The position numbers and the translations under genes were made by a program. From the NCBI GenBank assembly GCA_002633025.1, contig NMRB01000088.1:427896-491895 (forward strand): 64,000 nt of DNA. The letters run 5' to 3'. How positions within the stretch are numbered: position 1 is the stretch's first letter; every line of letters begins with the position of its first letter. The notes below the pieces were generated by a model. It was not told where the DNA came from. It was given only the letters and a program-made list of their open reading frames with translations, and did no database searches. The stretch is from Notospermus geniculatus. Its lineage: Eukaryota; Nemertea; Pilidiophora; Heteronemertea; Lineidae. Shown piece by piece: positions 51,201 through 63,388 of this stretch.

Positions 51201-54200
51201 TAGCATGATGTGCATAGGCTAGTAGATAGCATTAACTAAAGCTATGAAAAATTCACATGGTTTACAATGTCTTTCAGCTGTTGCAGCTTCGGCCGAAGTA
51301 GGTCAGTATGAGTTTCCATTCTAACTTATTACGCATGAGGACAATAATGGATGGTCATCCAAACTTTCTCCTGGCATCGATATGTGATTCTCGGTCATGT
51401 CAGTGGTACTAACAGTTGGAATAATGTTCGCCATTGAGCTAGTCTAGTGTCAGTGTAGTCTGCTGAGTATTGTCGTGAAAAATAACTAACCGAATGATGC
51501 ACCCCCCTTGGTCAAATGGACTTTGTTTAAGTTGTGATTGGGCATGTTGGGTGTGCCTCGGCAATCAACAATTTTGAAATTGGTTGTTGTTTGAATATCC
51601 CGGCCAACTTCTTTGATAGTTGTCAGTGAGGACAAACATCTTTGCAATGTACATACACACACATGAATAGGCTGCATTTTCAGTGAAACTGAAATACCGA
51701 TATTTAAAAAATGCATCTCACTGAATACCTTGTAAATACACTGTGAGTATATGTCAAACAAGCTAAATTTGGTCAGCTCACCAGTGTACAACATAAGCGT
51801 AAGTGGATTTCAGACACAAATGGAAGATTTGAAAAATGTATTCTCTAGGCCCGGCATCCGAATATTGTGTACTGTTGTGCAACTTTTGATGTAGTCTGCA
51901 TGACATACATGTAGTGCAAATTATATTCCTTGTGGTGATCCATTCTCAGTTTCCATCCATACGTACCGGTATCTTGTCTTCTTGATTTTGTTGTCTGTCT
52001 GTGAGCCAGACGGTAAATCGATCCTGATACAATACAATTCCACTTTATTTCATCAGCGATCCACCTCAAACGGCCAGGCTCGATCGCTGTCTACATGTAC
52101 ATATCGCTCGGTGAAAACCACGATAAAACGTGTTAAAAAGGTAACATTTCCCTCGGACTATTTCGTTCCTTGTTCGTTCATCATGCGTTTCATGGGCGCA
52201 GCCATGTTTAATCAGCCGTTGGCCAATCAGATTCGGATGCTCTGAGCTGGACATTCGCCACCTGGCGGTAACGAAAGTTTTGGCCTTTGCTACCAGACTC
52301 TCTCCTGTAAGAGAGAGAGGCTGGTGACGCAAGACTAATGTCAAACAAGCTAAATTTGGTCAGCTCACCAGTGTACAACATAAGCGTAAGTGGATTTCAG
52401 ACACAAATGGAAGATTTGAAAAATGTATTCTCTAGGCCCGGCATCCGAATATTGTATACTGTTGTGCAACTTTTGATGTAGTCTGCATGACATAGTGCAA
52501 ATTATATTCCTTGTGGTGATCCATTCTCAGTTTCCATCCATACGTACCGGTATCTTGTCTTCTTGATTTTGTTGTCTGTCTGTGAGTAACTTGTTCAGTG
52601 AAAGTCATTTCGAGTCCGTCCTGTGTGCTGTAGCCTAGCCAGTGTCAGCTTACTAGCCATCCCATCTCTATGCTATTCCTTCAGATTTTGGCTGATTTTC
52701 CGATTCACGTGAATATGTGACCACACCCAGGCATTGGTGTTGAGACAGTAGCCTACATCTCATACCAGATTCTAGAATTGAATCCATCTGCCTCTTCAAC
52801 CCATGTGCCTGCACTAAGTCAGAACAGCAGAAAATGCCAAGTATAGTGTTCCTTTTGCCTCTCCCTTCGTTACTGTCTCCCTTCTTTTTCTCCATCATGT
52901 GAAACTTGACCTCAGGTTACATACCATTGCCCAGAAAAGGAATTTACATGAGACTTTGACTTAGACTTAGATGGTACATTTAGTCCCCCTCTGAGCAGCT
53001 GGATTTCTGTGATGTTCATGCTGTCAGGATGCCTGGTTTCTTCTCGGTTTCTTCACATGCCCTTTGACAATGCTGTGACAATCAGTATCAAATGGAAACA
53101 TCCCGGACACAGGTCCATAGTCTTCATACCCCCAGTTTTACAGATTAGTTTTGGGGCTGGATTATTTGAACTTTATGACGTATAAACCGAGTTGTTTATT
53201 TCAGTTTCAGGTGGTGCATGTGCACATGACTTAGTCATTGACCTTGATCGTCTCTCCTTGATAAGTCCAGCTTGTTGCCTCTTATGATATCTTTACATGA
53301 TGATATCTCCTTGGACTTTCAAGAAGGGCATGACCCAGAGATCTGGCTGTTTTACCCACCACCAAGTACGGTACCTTGTAGGTGGAGAAATCATAACGCA
53401 TGAATGATGAATACGACGTCCATGACTTCCCTGCAGATTTTCACTCCATCTAATCTTATTACATGTTTTGGAAACTGTGATCAGCCAATTCTCCACCCGA
53501 TTGATTCAGTGTTCCACTTTACCCAAAATTGGTCATGTGCTGTAGTGACTGGTCCGACTGCCACCCTTGTCATACTAAATTGGCAACGTGAAAGCTCAGC
53601 AGAGGCGAGGATTGTGAAATGAGCAAAGACTCCTGTCCTGTTATGGTCTTAATTATAATGCTTCCTGATTGACCTTCCGATATAAGTCGGCGGTCGCCCA
53701 CAAAAACACCACAAAAAACAAAAATGACTCATATTGATGGTAATCTTGTACATGTACAATGTACGTGTACATGTAGTAGTTTAAGGAAGTTAACCGCAAG
53801 GGTACTATTGGTGTCACATTCTTTGCATCTTCAGTTTGGTCTTTCTACATTGTCCATACTAGATGCTTGCACCATGGCCCATGTTATTAGTGAATGTTTG
53901 TATCAAGTCTCTGATTTATAGTTCACATCATACAATCAGGAATTCAGTGATACAGGTTGGAGCACTGAGTGGAGAATGTTGAGCATTACCCTGGAACAGT
54001 CAATTAGCTGTACACTGTTACTGTAGACTGAGTACAGCTGGCCTGAAACAACTTGCATGATGTCGATAGGCTGCTCAAGTCATCTTTTTCTCCCACAACA
54101 AAACGCCTTGCTATGTCTGCACTTGGCATGATCTTGACGCAAGAATAGCATGTAAGTGTCGGCAAAGATTGCAGCATGAGAGTGAGATGAAAGTTGCTGA

Positions 54201-57200
54201 AACTGAGTTTGATCCTTCTGCTTTGCCAGTTCAATTTGAGTTTGGAGTGGGAACACCCACGTGCGGGATCAATCTGTTGTGATACTTTACGTGCAGCTAG
54301 GCTGAAACGATCAACCACTAGGATAAGGGGAGTCTGTCACTCAGTGCAGATGTGTATAGATTGGATCATGAGCATCATGCAGAATTTTATCATGGGGAGG
54401 GGACCAACTCACAGAACTCCTTTCAGAAAACTCCTGCAGGGGGAGGCATGATTACATTACAGTCACTAAAACCGTGTATAAAATGTCATGAAATTAAAAA
54501 AAAACATTTTGTGCTAATTTGGGCATCCCCTTTGATTCAAATCCAATACAGTATTTACACTGTGTGTTAACAATGTTACCATACTTGAACATGTTGAAAG
54601 GTCTCTACAAGTGACATCAGAGGAAAACCCACCGGGTACAACAGTGCAAACTACAAAGATAATGGACGTCACATGTATCCATGCATTATAGGGTGAAAAT
54701 GGGGATGTACAGAGAGTCTGAGTCAAGGGTGTGGCCCCGAGCTCGTAATCTCAAATGCAGAGATATTGTCAAGAAGTGATTTTCAGATGCCTTGCAACTG
54801 TCCCATGGTCCTTATTTCATGCTGTGTTTCATTCAGTAAATTGCTCCATGGTTTAATTTTTGCTGTCTTTTTTCTTTCCTAGGCGCATCCTGCAAACCGG
54901 GGCCGGGGACGGTGGCGATACCAAGTCAGTACCCAGTATCTTGATCTTAATGGCTTGTATAATCCTCATATAGATTTTGTTTTCAGTCCATTCTTTCATT
55001 GATTTTAGACTAGAAGTGCATGTGATTACTTTCAATTACATTACAATCACTAAAACACGTATAAAATGTCACGAAATTTTTAAAAAAACATTTTGTGCTA
55101 ATTTGGGCATCCCCTTTGATTCAAATCCAATACAGTGTTTACACTGTGTGCTGTTACTTGAATATGTTGAAAGGTCTCTACAAGTGACATCAGAGGAAAA
55201 CCCACCGGGTACAACAGTGCAAACTGCAATCAAAGATAATGGACGTCACATGTATCCATGCATTATAGGGTGAAAATGGGGATGTACAGAGAGTCTGAGT
55301 CAAGGGTGTGGCCCCGAGCTCGTAATCTCAAATGCGGAGATATTGTCAAGAAGTGATTTTCAGATGCCTTGCAACTGTCCCATGGTCCTTATTTCATGCT
55401 GTGTTTCATTCAATTCAATAAATTGCTCCGTGGTTTAATTTTTGCTGTCTTTTTTCTTTCCTAGGCGCATCCTGCAAACCGGGGCCGGGGACGGTGGCGA
55501 TACCAAGTCAGTACCCAGTATCTTGATCTTAATGGCTTGTATAATCCTCATATAATAGATTTTGTTTTCAGTCCATTCTTTCATTGATTTTAGACTAGAA
55601 GTGCATGTGGTTACTTTGAAAATAAACGTCATGGGTACTAATATGACTTTTATACAGAAGAAAGGTAACATTGAAGTGGTCTCCAATAAAGTCTTAGTAG
55701 GAACGAATCCGATAAAATTAGTAATGAAACATGTTAAAATATGGGAACATAAGTTGAGCACCATTAGACATCCTGCTTGAACTTCCTGCTCTCAGGACAG
55801 ACTGACATTTATCATCATAAGTTGAGTGGGGGAATGAAAAATGACACATCTACTTCCTTGTCCTGTTCGAGCACTTAGAACTAGTCTAGTTTATCAAATT
55901 GCATCGTCAGTCAGCTTGACACTAATAAGTGTCTTTGAAATTCAAAATCAAAGACGCTGTGGTCAGTGATGTGAAATGTGAAAGGATGAACCCTTGGTGA
56001 AGTTATGTTTAGCTGTTTTCTGTGAATGAGTATAAGAATCAGTAAAAGAGTTAAAAGGAATTGCTTCAGTCTCAGCTCTGTACATATCAAATTTACAATT
56101 TATTTCTCCTTTACCTCTTTATCGCCATGTTTTAGCTTAGATTATAGAATCAAATTGTCCGTTGATAGTTAGATCGTGAGATTATGTGGTTGTATATACT
56201 ACATGTTCTGCGTTGGTATGCTGTACTGTAGGAGTCCTTGTCCCAACTGTAATCACAATCGGTTGGTAAGATTCACATTTACGTAGTCATTGTCCCAACA
56301 GTTATCAGTATCAGTGGTGGCTCAAAATTCACATGTCCCAACAGTATCAGTGATGAAATTCACATACTTATCTTTGTCCCGGAAGCTGCAACCAGTATCA
56401 GTGATGGGATTCACATTTACGTAGTCCTTGTCCCGGCTGTAATCAGTATCAGTGGTGGAATTCACATTTGTCTGGTCCTTGTCCCACTGCAATCAGTAGC
56501 AGTGGTGGGATTCACATTATGTAGTCCTTGTCCCGGCTGTAATCCATACCTGTGGTGGGATTCACATTTACCTGGTCCTTGACCCACTGCATGCAATCAG
56601 TAGCAGTGGTGGGATTCACAATAATACGTATAGTCCTTGTCCCAGTTGTAATCCATATCAGTGGTGGGATTCGCATTTACCTGGTCCTTGTCCCGGCTGT
56701 GATCAGTATCAGTGGTGGGATTCACATTTACAGTGTCCTTGACCAAACAGCAGTCAGAAATGGTAAGATACACAGAGTCCTTGGCCAGCTGCTGTCACTC
56801 TTGAGTGTCAGTGTCACTGTGCAGTTATTGTCCAACAGCAGCCAGCTGTGTCCAAGTCCCATGAATGTCAGGGGGAGCATATTTTTTACTTTAGAGCATA
56901 AAATTGCCTGAAGATTCTGCTGTCCATCATCAGGCATTCTCCTTTGGGTGGGGTCGGGGTGGGTGGGGGGACATGGCATTACTCAAACATTTCCAGCATG
57001 ATGCCCAATGCTGCAGCCATCTTCAGCTGAGAAACTCTAGAATCCAGGGGCCGGTTGCACAAAACTCACAATGGCGCTAACTTGGTGTTGGTGCTAACTT
57101 TATGTTAAATGACGTAAAAATCCCGTGTCTTTTTACGTCATTTAACATAAAGTTAGCGCTAACAGCAAGTTAGCGCTAACATGAGTTTTGTGCAACCCAG

Positions 57201-60200
57201 CCCTAAAGGATGCAATTTGTTGGTGCTCTTCAAGCATAAGTCACTGTATTGATACTGCAGCAAATGTTTCATTTAGCCAAGGCTTCCAGGTGCATGATCA
57301 CCATCAGTTGGATATGTAGAGATACACTACTACTATACAGCTCTGGTTTCATACAATTTGGCCCATTTCCAGCGGGCGGGCCAATTCTAAATGCCTTATG
57401 AATGAATTATTTCTACCTGAGATGCAGTTCTGTAGGTGGTATGCTTCATGCACAAACCAACAGCTGAAATTGTTGTATTGGTTGCTGTGGGTCATCCTTG
57501 AGATGAAAAAAGAGCCCATCTTGTATAAAAAGTCTTTCTCTTGATCCTCTTGTATTTGCATTAGATTATTACGTCACAGGCTACTTAAGGTATGTTCCTC
57601 ACTTGGATGGGTTCTTTTACTTACCCTTGCAAAGGCACAAGGTACAAGGCACCATGGCTTCCTGTCCCATGCGACAGATTGAAGAGCCAGTCATGATTAA
57701 TCCCATCCCATATGGCCCGGGATTCGAACCCGGGACCTGCCACTTGCAGATGCCCCGCATTCACTTACGCTACGAATATCCCGAATTGCACTGAATCTGT
57801 AAGTTGTCCGGTTCGTAGATAGTTCTTAAATCATTGATTCCTAAACATCCGTACAGTTGGTGTGAATTCGTGGGAGGGTTCACGAAATTCAGGTACGAAT
57901 TCAAGTACGAATGTACGAATTCAACGAATCATGTAAGAATTGTACGAAAAACAAACAAAATCTTCCGTGGTGGCTCGACGAACTCACACGAACTATACGA
58001 CGAATGTTTAGAAATCAACTAAGAATCATTTAAGAACTGCAAGAAATGTTTGAGAATTATATACGAACAGGACAAATTTCTGATTGGGGACATTCGTAGC
58101 ATCAGTGAAAGCAGGGCATCGTGGACCCACGCCGAAAAACATCCCGAAACAGGCACGAAGGTCCCGAATGTATTTACGAATCCAGTAAGGATCGTACCTT
58201 ATTTGTACAATTCTTACATGATTCTTTGAATTCGTACTTGTTTCTTGACCCATTCTTGACATTCAGCATATTTTTCAACCCGATTAGCCACGAATTTCTA
58301 CGATTTTCCGATTCGGGACATTTGTAGTGAAAGCGGGGCATAATCGGACGACTTGATACCATCAGGCTATCATTCAGTCTTCAACACTAATCTTGAAGTG
58401 GATGTGTTTGGCAAGATACAACAGTGGACAACGTTAGTGACTTCAAGGTGGTTGTCTGGAGGAATCTCATCCACAGGCCCAAGCTAAAAAAATCTATATC
58501 ATACAAAGCCTTTAATATTCAATTGGGGATTTTGTTTGGGCCTTCGTGTAGGCCTACTAAAGAGAAGAATAAAAGATGCGGCAGTGGTCTTTGCAAAGCC
58601 TGGAGGAGGCTGTTTGCCATCGTTGGCTTATCGGTTTGGCCTGTGACTTATCAGGACACATCAGTAACCTTACCAACTCTGAAACTAAAACAATAGTACT
58701 TGTATTCCAATAGGTCACATCTTTGTAGCAGAAATATCATTTAATCCTACACATCTTGTGACCTAAAAGACTGGTTGAACAAGATGTAAGTTCATATAGT
58801 TGAACTTTTTGAGAAAAAAAATTATGGGTAGAAAAAAATTGTATTGAATGGAGAACTGTGCACCAAGAACTATAAATATTTTGAATCACTGAAGCATCTT
58901 TACCTTCCCACACCTTTCGTTTCATGAATTTTGATGACTTACTGTGAGATTTCTGTCATTTATATGTTCCCTTGGGACAAGACAAGCAACAGAAGGATGT
59001 TCACAAAATTGATGGTTACTATGACGATGTCACATTGTACCCAAAAATTACACATTTTTGTTCTGCGACATTTTAAGGTCAGCTGAGCATTCTGCGCTCT
59101 CTCCTCTCCCCGTCCTCTATCCAACTGCATAAGTTATTGGATGATCGGTTTCCATGGCGACCATGCAGAGAGATGAAACTATTAAGAGAACCTTCCAGAT
59201 GCTAGGCTGTATGGTTTATTGATAGCGGCACTGCGCGAGAGCAATGATTCTAAAATTTCACATCATCTGTTGAATCCATTATCGCCATATTTTACGCTAT
59301 GTTTTGATTTGGGCGGGCACATATGGCATCGTAATTGTCGACAGTGTACAATGAGTCTGCGGTCAGATTTCAATTGAAATCGTCGAAATGTTCAAAAAAG
59401 ATGGTTCAATGGGTACAAGAAGTGTTGTGAAAATACAGTTGGTTTGCCGGCTTGGCTGTTCTGAATGTTTATGTAGTTTGTATCCTTGGGCATGACACTT
59501 GGCGCTTGAGTTGATAGCGCAGTATGGAAAGGCTGACTAAAGCGACATCCCCATCCATCCATTCAGAATGAAATCTACTACATTCTAGCACATCCCTTGA
59601 ACCCGTGTTCAATTCGGGCCCATACCCAGAGTTCTCCACTAGTGTAACAGAATGGGCGCGACGCCCATTCTAAAACGCAGGATTGATCTCAGCGTGCAGT
59701 CTAAAAATCTGTCGCCCGGTCAAAAAAAATTGCCGCCCGCTCAAAATTATTCTTTAAATAATACAAGCACCGACGGGAGCTAGATTTGCGTTCCGAAATG
59801 CCGGGAAATTGCATTTCAGGGCTTCTAGATTTCAAATTTTGAGGACACGCATGCGGCATCGGCTTCCGATATCAGTAACTGTGGTACGTCACCAGCGCCC
59901 GGTCTGTTTCAAAACCTGTGGAGAACCCTGCATACTATATTCTTTAGCAAAGGGTGGTAATCCTGGATGCATCGTAGCTCAGATGAACTATGTTTATAAA
60001 ACAGGGGTTTAGTTAGAGGGAGTTTGGAAGTCACGGAAGTCAAAATACTTCGGAATTTTAGGCTCCGGGAAGTCAAGTACTTCCAAACAATTTTAAACTT
60101 CTAATGTATTTAAGCTTGTGAAGTACATTTAGACTTCCAAGAAAAGCCCCAATACTTCCTGGTTTTGGGGTTAAGGATGTCATGAATTCCCATCCAAAAA

Positions 60201-60679
60201 TGTTAACTAAACCCCTGATAAAAACCTACCAATTCAAAATTTGGCCCTTGTATTCTTGACGTTTTGATCAATAATGGCATATGCTGGCCTAACACATCAG
60301 ATCATTGAGATGGATGGAAGACTACAGTAATGATCAAGTCGCCAAATACATACATGTAGCCTTTGTATCCTATCCTGACATAGCAATTTGAACTTGAAGA
60401 TTTGGCCCTCCAGTTCCTGACTTGGTCCATGAAATCATCTCACGCCAATGCATTGGAATTTGAGGACTGATTGTAATCATGATAATGCCTAACATTTCTT
60501 TTCCTTGCGCTGTATTTTACAGAACCGGCCAAGGAACGTGTGTTCAAGGAAAAGGAAGGATTACTCAACCACAGACGTGGTGCAATACGAAGAAGAGTTC
60601 ATCAAGTCAATGGACACAAGTTTATGGCCACATTTTTTCCACAGCCTACATTCTGCTCACTCTGTAAAGATTTTATATG
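48295..60679 (+). CDS. Novel protein kinase C, epsilon/eta class (5' part; continues past window)
   Basis: Exons found: 48295-48630 (start [20 protein letters not shown]), 49599-49671, 54883-54924 (duplicate 55465-55506) and 60523-60679. All are in compatible phase. Exon 1 encodes most of the N-terminal C2 domain ([32 protein letters not shown]). The second gives [16 protein letters not shown], the C2 end. Exon 60523 gives [17 protein letters not shown], containing the inhibitory pseudosubstrate (A flanked by arginines). It then opens the first C1 diacylglycerol-binding zinc finger ([13 protein letters not shown]). In the family the C2 domain comes first, calcium is not needed, and diacylglycerol activates the kinase at membranes. 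The ancestor of vertebrate PRKCE and PRKCH is the natural match. The rest of C1 and the kinase domain are beyond 64000. Introns of about 5 kb contain many repeats. Confidence 0.94.
49072..49167. repeat. 96-bp near-perfect hairpin element
   Basis: TTGAAATTTGCGGCGTGGG and AGAGTGATTGTTCTCCTC are mirrored by GAGGAGAGCAATCACTCTCC and CACGCCACAAATTTCA around a short loop. It lies in the first PKC intron. Confidence 0.88.
51751..52005. repeat. Direct repeat copy 1 in PKC intron
   Basis: ATGTCAAACAAGCTAAATTT to TTGTCTGTCTGTGAG is repeated in the same orientation at 52338-52586 with few changes; an ACATGTAG stretch is missing in copy 2. A 332-bp unrelated segment separates them. Confidence 0.92.
52338..52586. 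repeat. Direct repeat copy 2 in PKC intron
   Basis: This is the second copy of 51751-52005. The 332-bp segment between the copies ends with a CTCTCTCCTGTAAGAGAGAG hairpin and has no recognised gene. Confidence 0.92.
54451..55034. repeat. Tandem duplication unit 1 with PKC linker exon
   Basis: The 584-bp unit starts ATTACATTACARTCACTAAA and ends near TGTGATTACTTTCA. It contains the 42-nt exon 54883-54924 with its TTTCCTAG acceptor and GTCAGT donor. It is followed directly by a close copy. Confidence 0.92.
55035..55618. repeat. Tandem duplication unit 2 with second PKC linker exon
   Basis: This is a copy of 54451-55034 with scattered substitutions and small indels. Its exon copy, 55465-55506, is unchanged in sequence and in both splice sites. 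Confidence 0.92.
56228..56750. repeat. Minisatellite-like tandem repeat, ~55-60-bp unit, about nine copies
   Basis: The theme GTAGTCCTTGTCCCGGCTG, TAATCAGTATCAGTGGTGGG, ATTCACATTTAC recurs with variation across 520 bp. Two alternating subtypes (GTAGTCCTTG versus CTGGTCCTTG) suggest a higher-order dimer. Confidence 0.9.
57046..57204. repeat. ~159-bp palindromic MITE (GGTTGCACAAAACTC type)
   Basis: GGTTGCACAAAACTCA, GCGCTAACTTG and TTATGTTAAATGACGTAAAAA on the left are mirrored by TTTTTACGTCATTTAACATAA, AGCGCTAAC and TGAGTTTTGTGCAACC on the right. The loop is about 10 bp and there is no coding potential. Confidence 0.88.
57713..57784 (-). other. Degenerate tRNA-like sequence (SINE head candidate)
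   Basis: Read on the minus strand there is a box A-like TAGCGTAAGTGAATG and a perfect T-arm CCCGGGTTCGAATCCCGGG containing box B. The acceptor and anticodon stems do not close, so this is not an intact tRNA gene. It fits a tRNA-derived SINE. Confidence 0.6.
57902..58240. repeat. Inverted repeat with 47-49-bp arms
   Basis: CAAGTACGAATGTACGAATTC and GAATCATGTAAGAATTGTACG at 57902-57948 return inverted at 58192-58240. TACGAAT words are scattered between. It lies in a PKC intron. Confidence 0.8.
59480..59640 (+). other. tRNA-derived SINE-like sequence
   Basis: A box A-like GTTGATAGCGCAGTATGG near 59510 is followed about 90 bp later by a box B/T-arm-like CCCGTGTTCAATTCGGG (59600-59616). The spacing is too long for a tRNA gene but fits a rearranged tRNA-derived SINE. 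Confidence 0.45.
60002..60217. mobile_element. 216-bp MITE with short TIRs and ATAAAA target duplication
   Basis: The ends CAGGGGTTTAGTTA and TAACTAAACCCCTG are perfect 14-bp inverted repeats. ATAAAA flanks both sides (59996-60001 and 60218-60223). The interior has repeated ACTTCC/GGAAGT words and no open frame of note. The superfamily is not determined. Confidence 0.85.
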
Positions 60680-62932
60680 GTAAGTACATCACAAGGTTGT
60701 GATGCCTTGTTTCCCTGCCAGGACCAATTTAGTCAATAGATGGAAGTACGTGTATGTAGAAAGACTTGAAATTGATGAAATGCACCGGCAATCATCAACT
60801 AGGTACTCCTGCTGTTACACTCAGAGTGACATAAAAATGCGATGTTGCGACCTGTAATTTATGCCTCAACAGTGTGACTTGTGTTTCCTTTGTAGATTTC
60901 ATTGCCTGCCAATTTCCCTGAAGATTGAAATTAGTGTTTTTGCCTGCAGAGAACATTTTTTATCAAGAATACATGATGCCCCTAATTGGAATTCATTTGA
61001 GCTCCCTGCGGGCATTTTAGTACTTGAGTCATCCAGTGCACGAATGCTGGCAGGAGGTGGAGGGATCTGGAGCTTTGGCGGGAAGCCGGAACAGCAGGTG
61101 TGTCTGGAGAAGTGCTGTTCCAACTGCTAGTGGTCACTTCCCAATCCAGAACCTCCGGTGTGACAGGCACCAATGACAGGTTTCCATTGCACCACTCTGA
61201 CAGTCCAACTTTCCACCTTCCGGTGCTGCTCACTTGTGGTGTGTGGCCACGGTTGCATGTTTGTACGAGTAGCTCTGCCTCATCCCCGGATTCCCAAATG
61301 AACCCTGGACAGTGGGCTCAGATGGGCGTCTTTTGACCTGTCTGCGCTTCCTCATACCATTCATGCTATTGGCAATGCTACATTTTAATTTCACCAACCC
61401 GTATAATTGGTAAGAAGAAAATCATCTTAATACGACCAAAGAATTATGTGAACAAATGCCATGTTTTCGGTTGCCTTTCAGTTTCTTAACCATGAAATGT
61501 CACCTGACCTGAGATGACGTAATGTTCGTCTACATTTGAAGCCAATTCTTTCCTCTGCTCACGGCTCCAGTCGGTGCCCGCCTGACATTTGGCTTCCACT
61601 GTATCGCTATTGGCCGACTATTCAAGTGTACAACATCGATTAAATTGAGCTGCTGTACATCTGATGTCAGGGCTCGGTGGCCTTTAACAACCCCTCATGC
61701 TTTGTCTGCTTCGTGAATGTTACAGGAAGCTATCAATCCTATGTGGCTGTGGTTGACATTAATGTTTGGCTGAGGTGACTGTGATCATCACTACACTGGG
61801 TCAAACAATCTACGCCCCTTAAAATCTATCTGTCCTAGTGGCCTCTTTCTGCGAACCATCTGGTCAAGGTTTTCGAGCATCGTTTCCACTACAGCGACTT
61901 TCTGCCATGTTTTGCAGCAAGTGGAGCATTTGTCACAGGGTTCGGAGAGCCCTTTGATAGTTTAGCAAATGACTGATGTTTTTATCCCAGTGCATGTGAA
62001 AACCATACCACTCACCACAAAATGTGGCAGAAGTGGCTGTGCCTTTTAGTTGTGCTTTGACTATGACATGTATGATGCCCCGAGTTTGGACAAGGGCTCG
62101 CCTCCTCAACTGTTACCAGTGTGAAATAAGGAATTTTTCGAGACTGGCTGAATCAAATGCGTATGCGGAATGGAAGGCGAAAATAACACAGCTGTCAAAT
62201 ACTATGTAAATAGCAGCGGTTGTCATGGAAACTAATACTTAGATGGCAGATAGGTGATATATTCTCTTGTAAGAAACTAAGGGCTGATGGAAATTTCTTT
62301 ATAGCTGGTCCTATGAAGTAATCCATGTATGACTCTAGGCATTTGACATCAGAGTCTCTTGTGTTGAATGTCGCCTTGTTCCTGACGGTTGATTCAAAGA
62401 GTTTCTTGCTTGCTCATCCTAGCAGAAACCCATAATAGCAGATGGTCTATTTTGGCTGAATTGCCTGATCTGTCAAGATTCGGAAGTCGGTGTAGATTTC
62501 TATCAAGTTACTCAATGATTGCATGTACAGTAGTTGCTGTTTGAGACCATACATACAACCAAAAATTCGAAAAGGAAGAAGAATACGGCTAACAGAAATA
62601 AGGTATACTGTGCTTATACTACCAAAAATATATCTATTTTTGATCCTACTACCTCCCTGGATCATTGGAGTTGGAACCCTTTTGCTAAGCCCTGAAAAAA
62701 AGCTGATGTCAGTGCACTGTGTTTTGCAAATTGTCTAATCAAATACTGTGTCAGTGTCAGCACTGAAATAGTCATAAAGCAATAGCAATAATTTGATCAA
62801 AGGGATATTGGGAATGCATCAGTGCTTTCCATTTTGGCAAATCATTTGGGAAACAGAACACGTCAACTGTTGTTTTTGATCTGTGGCCATCGTGTGCCTT
62901 GTGCGATATCCTCGCACTGGACGGAACCTTAA
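60680..62932. other. PKC intron, no exon recognised
   Basis: The exon expected after KDFIW (completing the first C1 finger) is not found here. Open stretches near 60860-61340 do not resemble any PKC region or another known protein. No strong repeat was seen. Confidence 0.45.
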
Positions 62933-63132
62933 AGCTGACGTGAACGAACAAAAAGCCCTCATGCGGCGAGCAAGAGAATTGCAAACGCCCTGCAAATACC
63001 TCAAACGAAGGCTCAGAACATGATAGGCCCCACGAGGTCAGGAGGGCGCCACCTTATTTGTCATCGAGCTTTCGAGGTGTCAACATCCTATGGTGAGCTC
63101 CTGCTGAACACTTTTTTCAAAGAAAAAAGTTT

Positions 63133-63202
63133 GACCCAGCTGGGAATCGAACCCGCGCCTTGTTATCTCTGTCCCGCTGTCTTCCCCATTCGGCCACCGA
63201 AC
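63133..63202 (-). other. tRNA-like Pol III unit inside the TTAA element (minus strand)
   Basis: Minus-strand box A TGGCCGAATGG (63186-63196) and box B GGTTCGATTCC (63143-63153) are at tRNA spacing. They are followed by a T-run terminator (63123-63128). The T-stem pairs only partly and the acceptor stem does not close, so it is a tRNA relic or SINE-like promoter, not a sure tRNA gene. Confidence 0.6.
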
Positions 63203-63300
63203 TTGTTGGAAGATTTCACATGTTTTCTCTTATTCGTAGCATTATAACGTAAGTCGAAGGCCTACGTCTATGACAAACATAAATCATGACCCTGTCAGTT

Positions 63301-63388
63301 GGCTCGTTGACCGAGTGGATAGAGCGGTGGATTACAAATCAGACGGTCGACGGTTCGAATCCCGTCAAAATGACTACAATTTTTTTTC
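63301..63388 (+). other. tRNA-like Pol III unit inside the TTAA element (plus strand)
   Basis: Box A TTGACCGAGTGG (63307-63318) and box B GGTTCGAATCC (63352-63362) are followed by a T-run at 63380-63388. The T-stem would be perfect with one more G before TTCGAATCCC. The anticodon stem is poorly paired. It is probably a degenerate tRNA or SINE head, oriented away from the minus-strand unit. Confidence 0.6.

Larger units (their letters stand above)
49672..54882 (+). other. Large PKC intron without further recognised exons
   Basis: This 5.2-kb stretch lies between the C2-end exon and the short linker exon. It contains the direct repeats at 51751-52586 and a small CACAGAYAGACAGATG tandem pair near 50638-50699. 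No other exon of the kinase, nor an embedded gene, was found. Confidence 0.5.
55507..60522 (+). other. Large PKC intron with tandem, foldback and tRNA-derived repeats
   Basis: This 5-kb stretch separates the linker exon from the pseudosubstrate/C1 exon. It carries the repeats listed separately at 56228-56750, 57046-57204, 57713-57784, 57902-58240, 59480-59640 and 60002-60217. No kinase exon or embedded gene was found. Confidence 0.5.

Noticed and set aside
60861-61336. Overlapping open stretches on both strands after the PKC C1 exon
   Set aside because: None encodes the expected remainder of the C1 finger or any recognisable domain, and splice sites do not fit.
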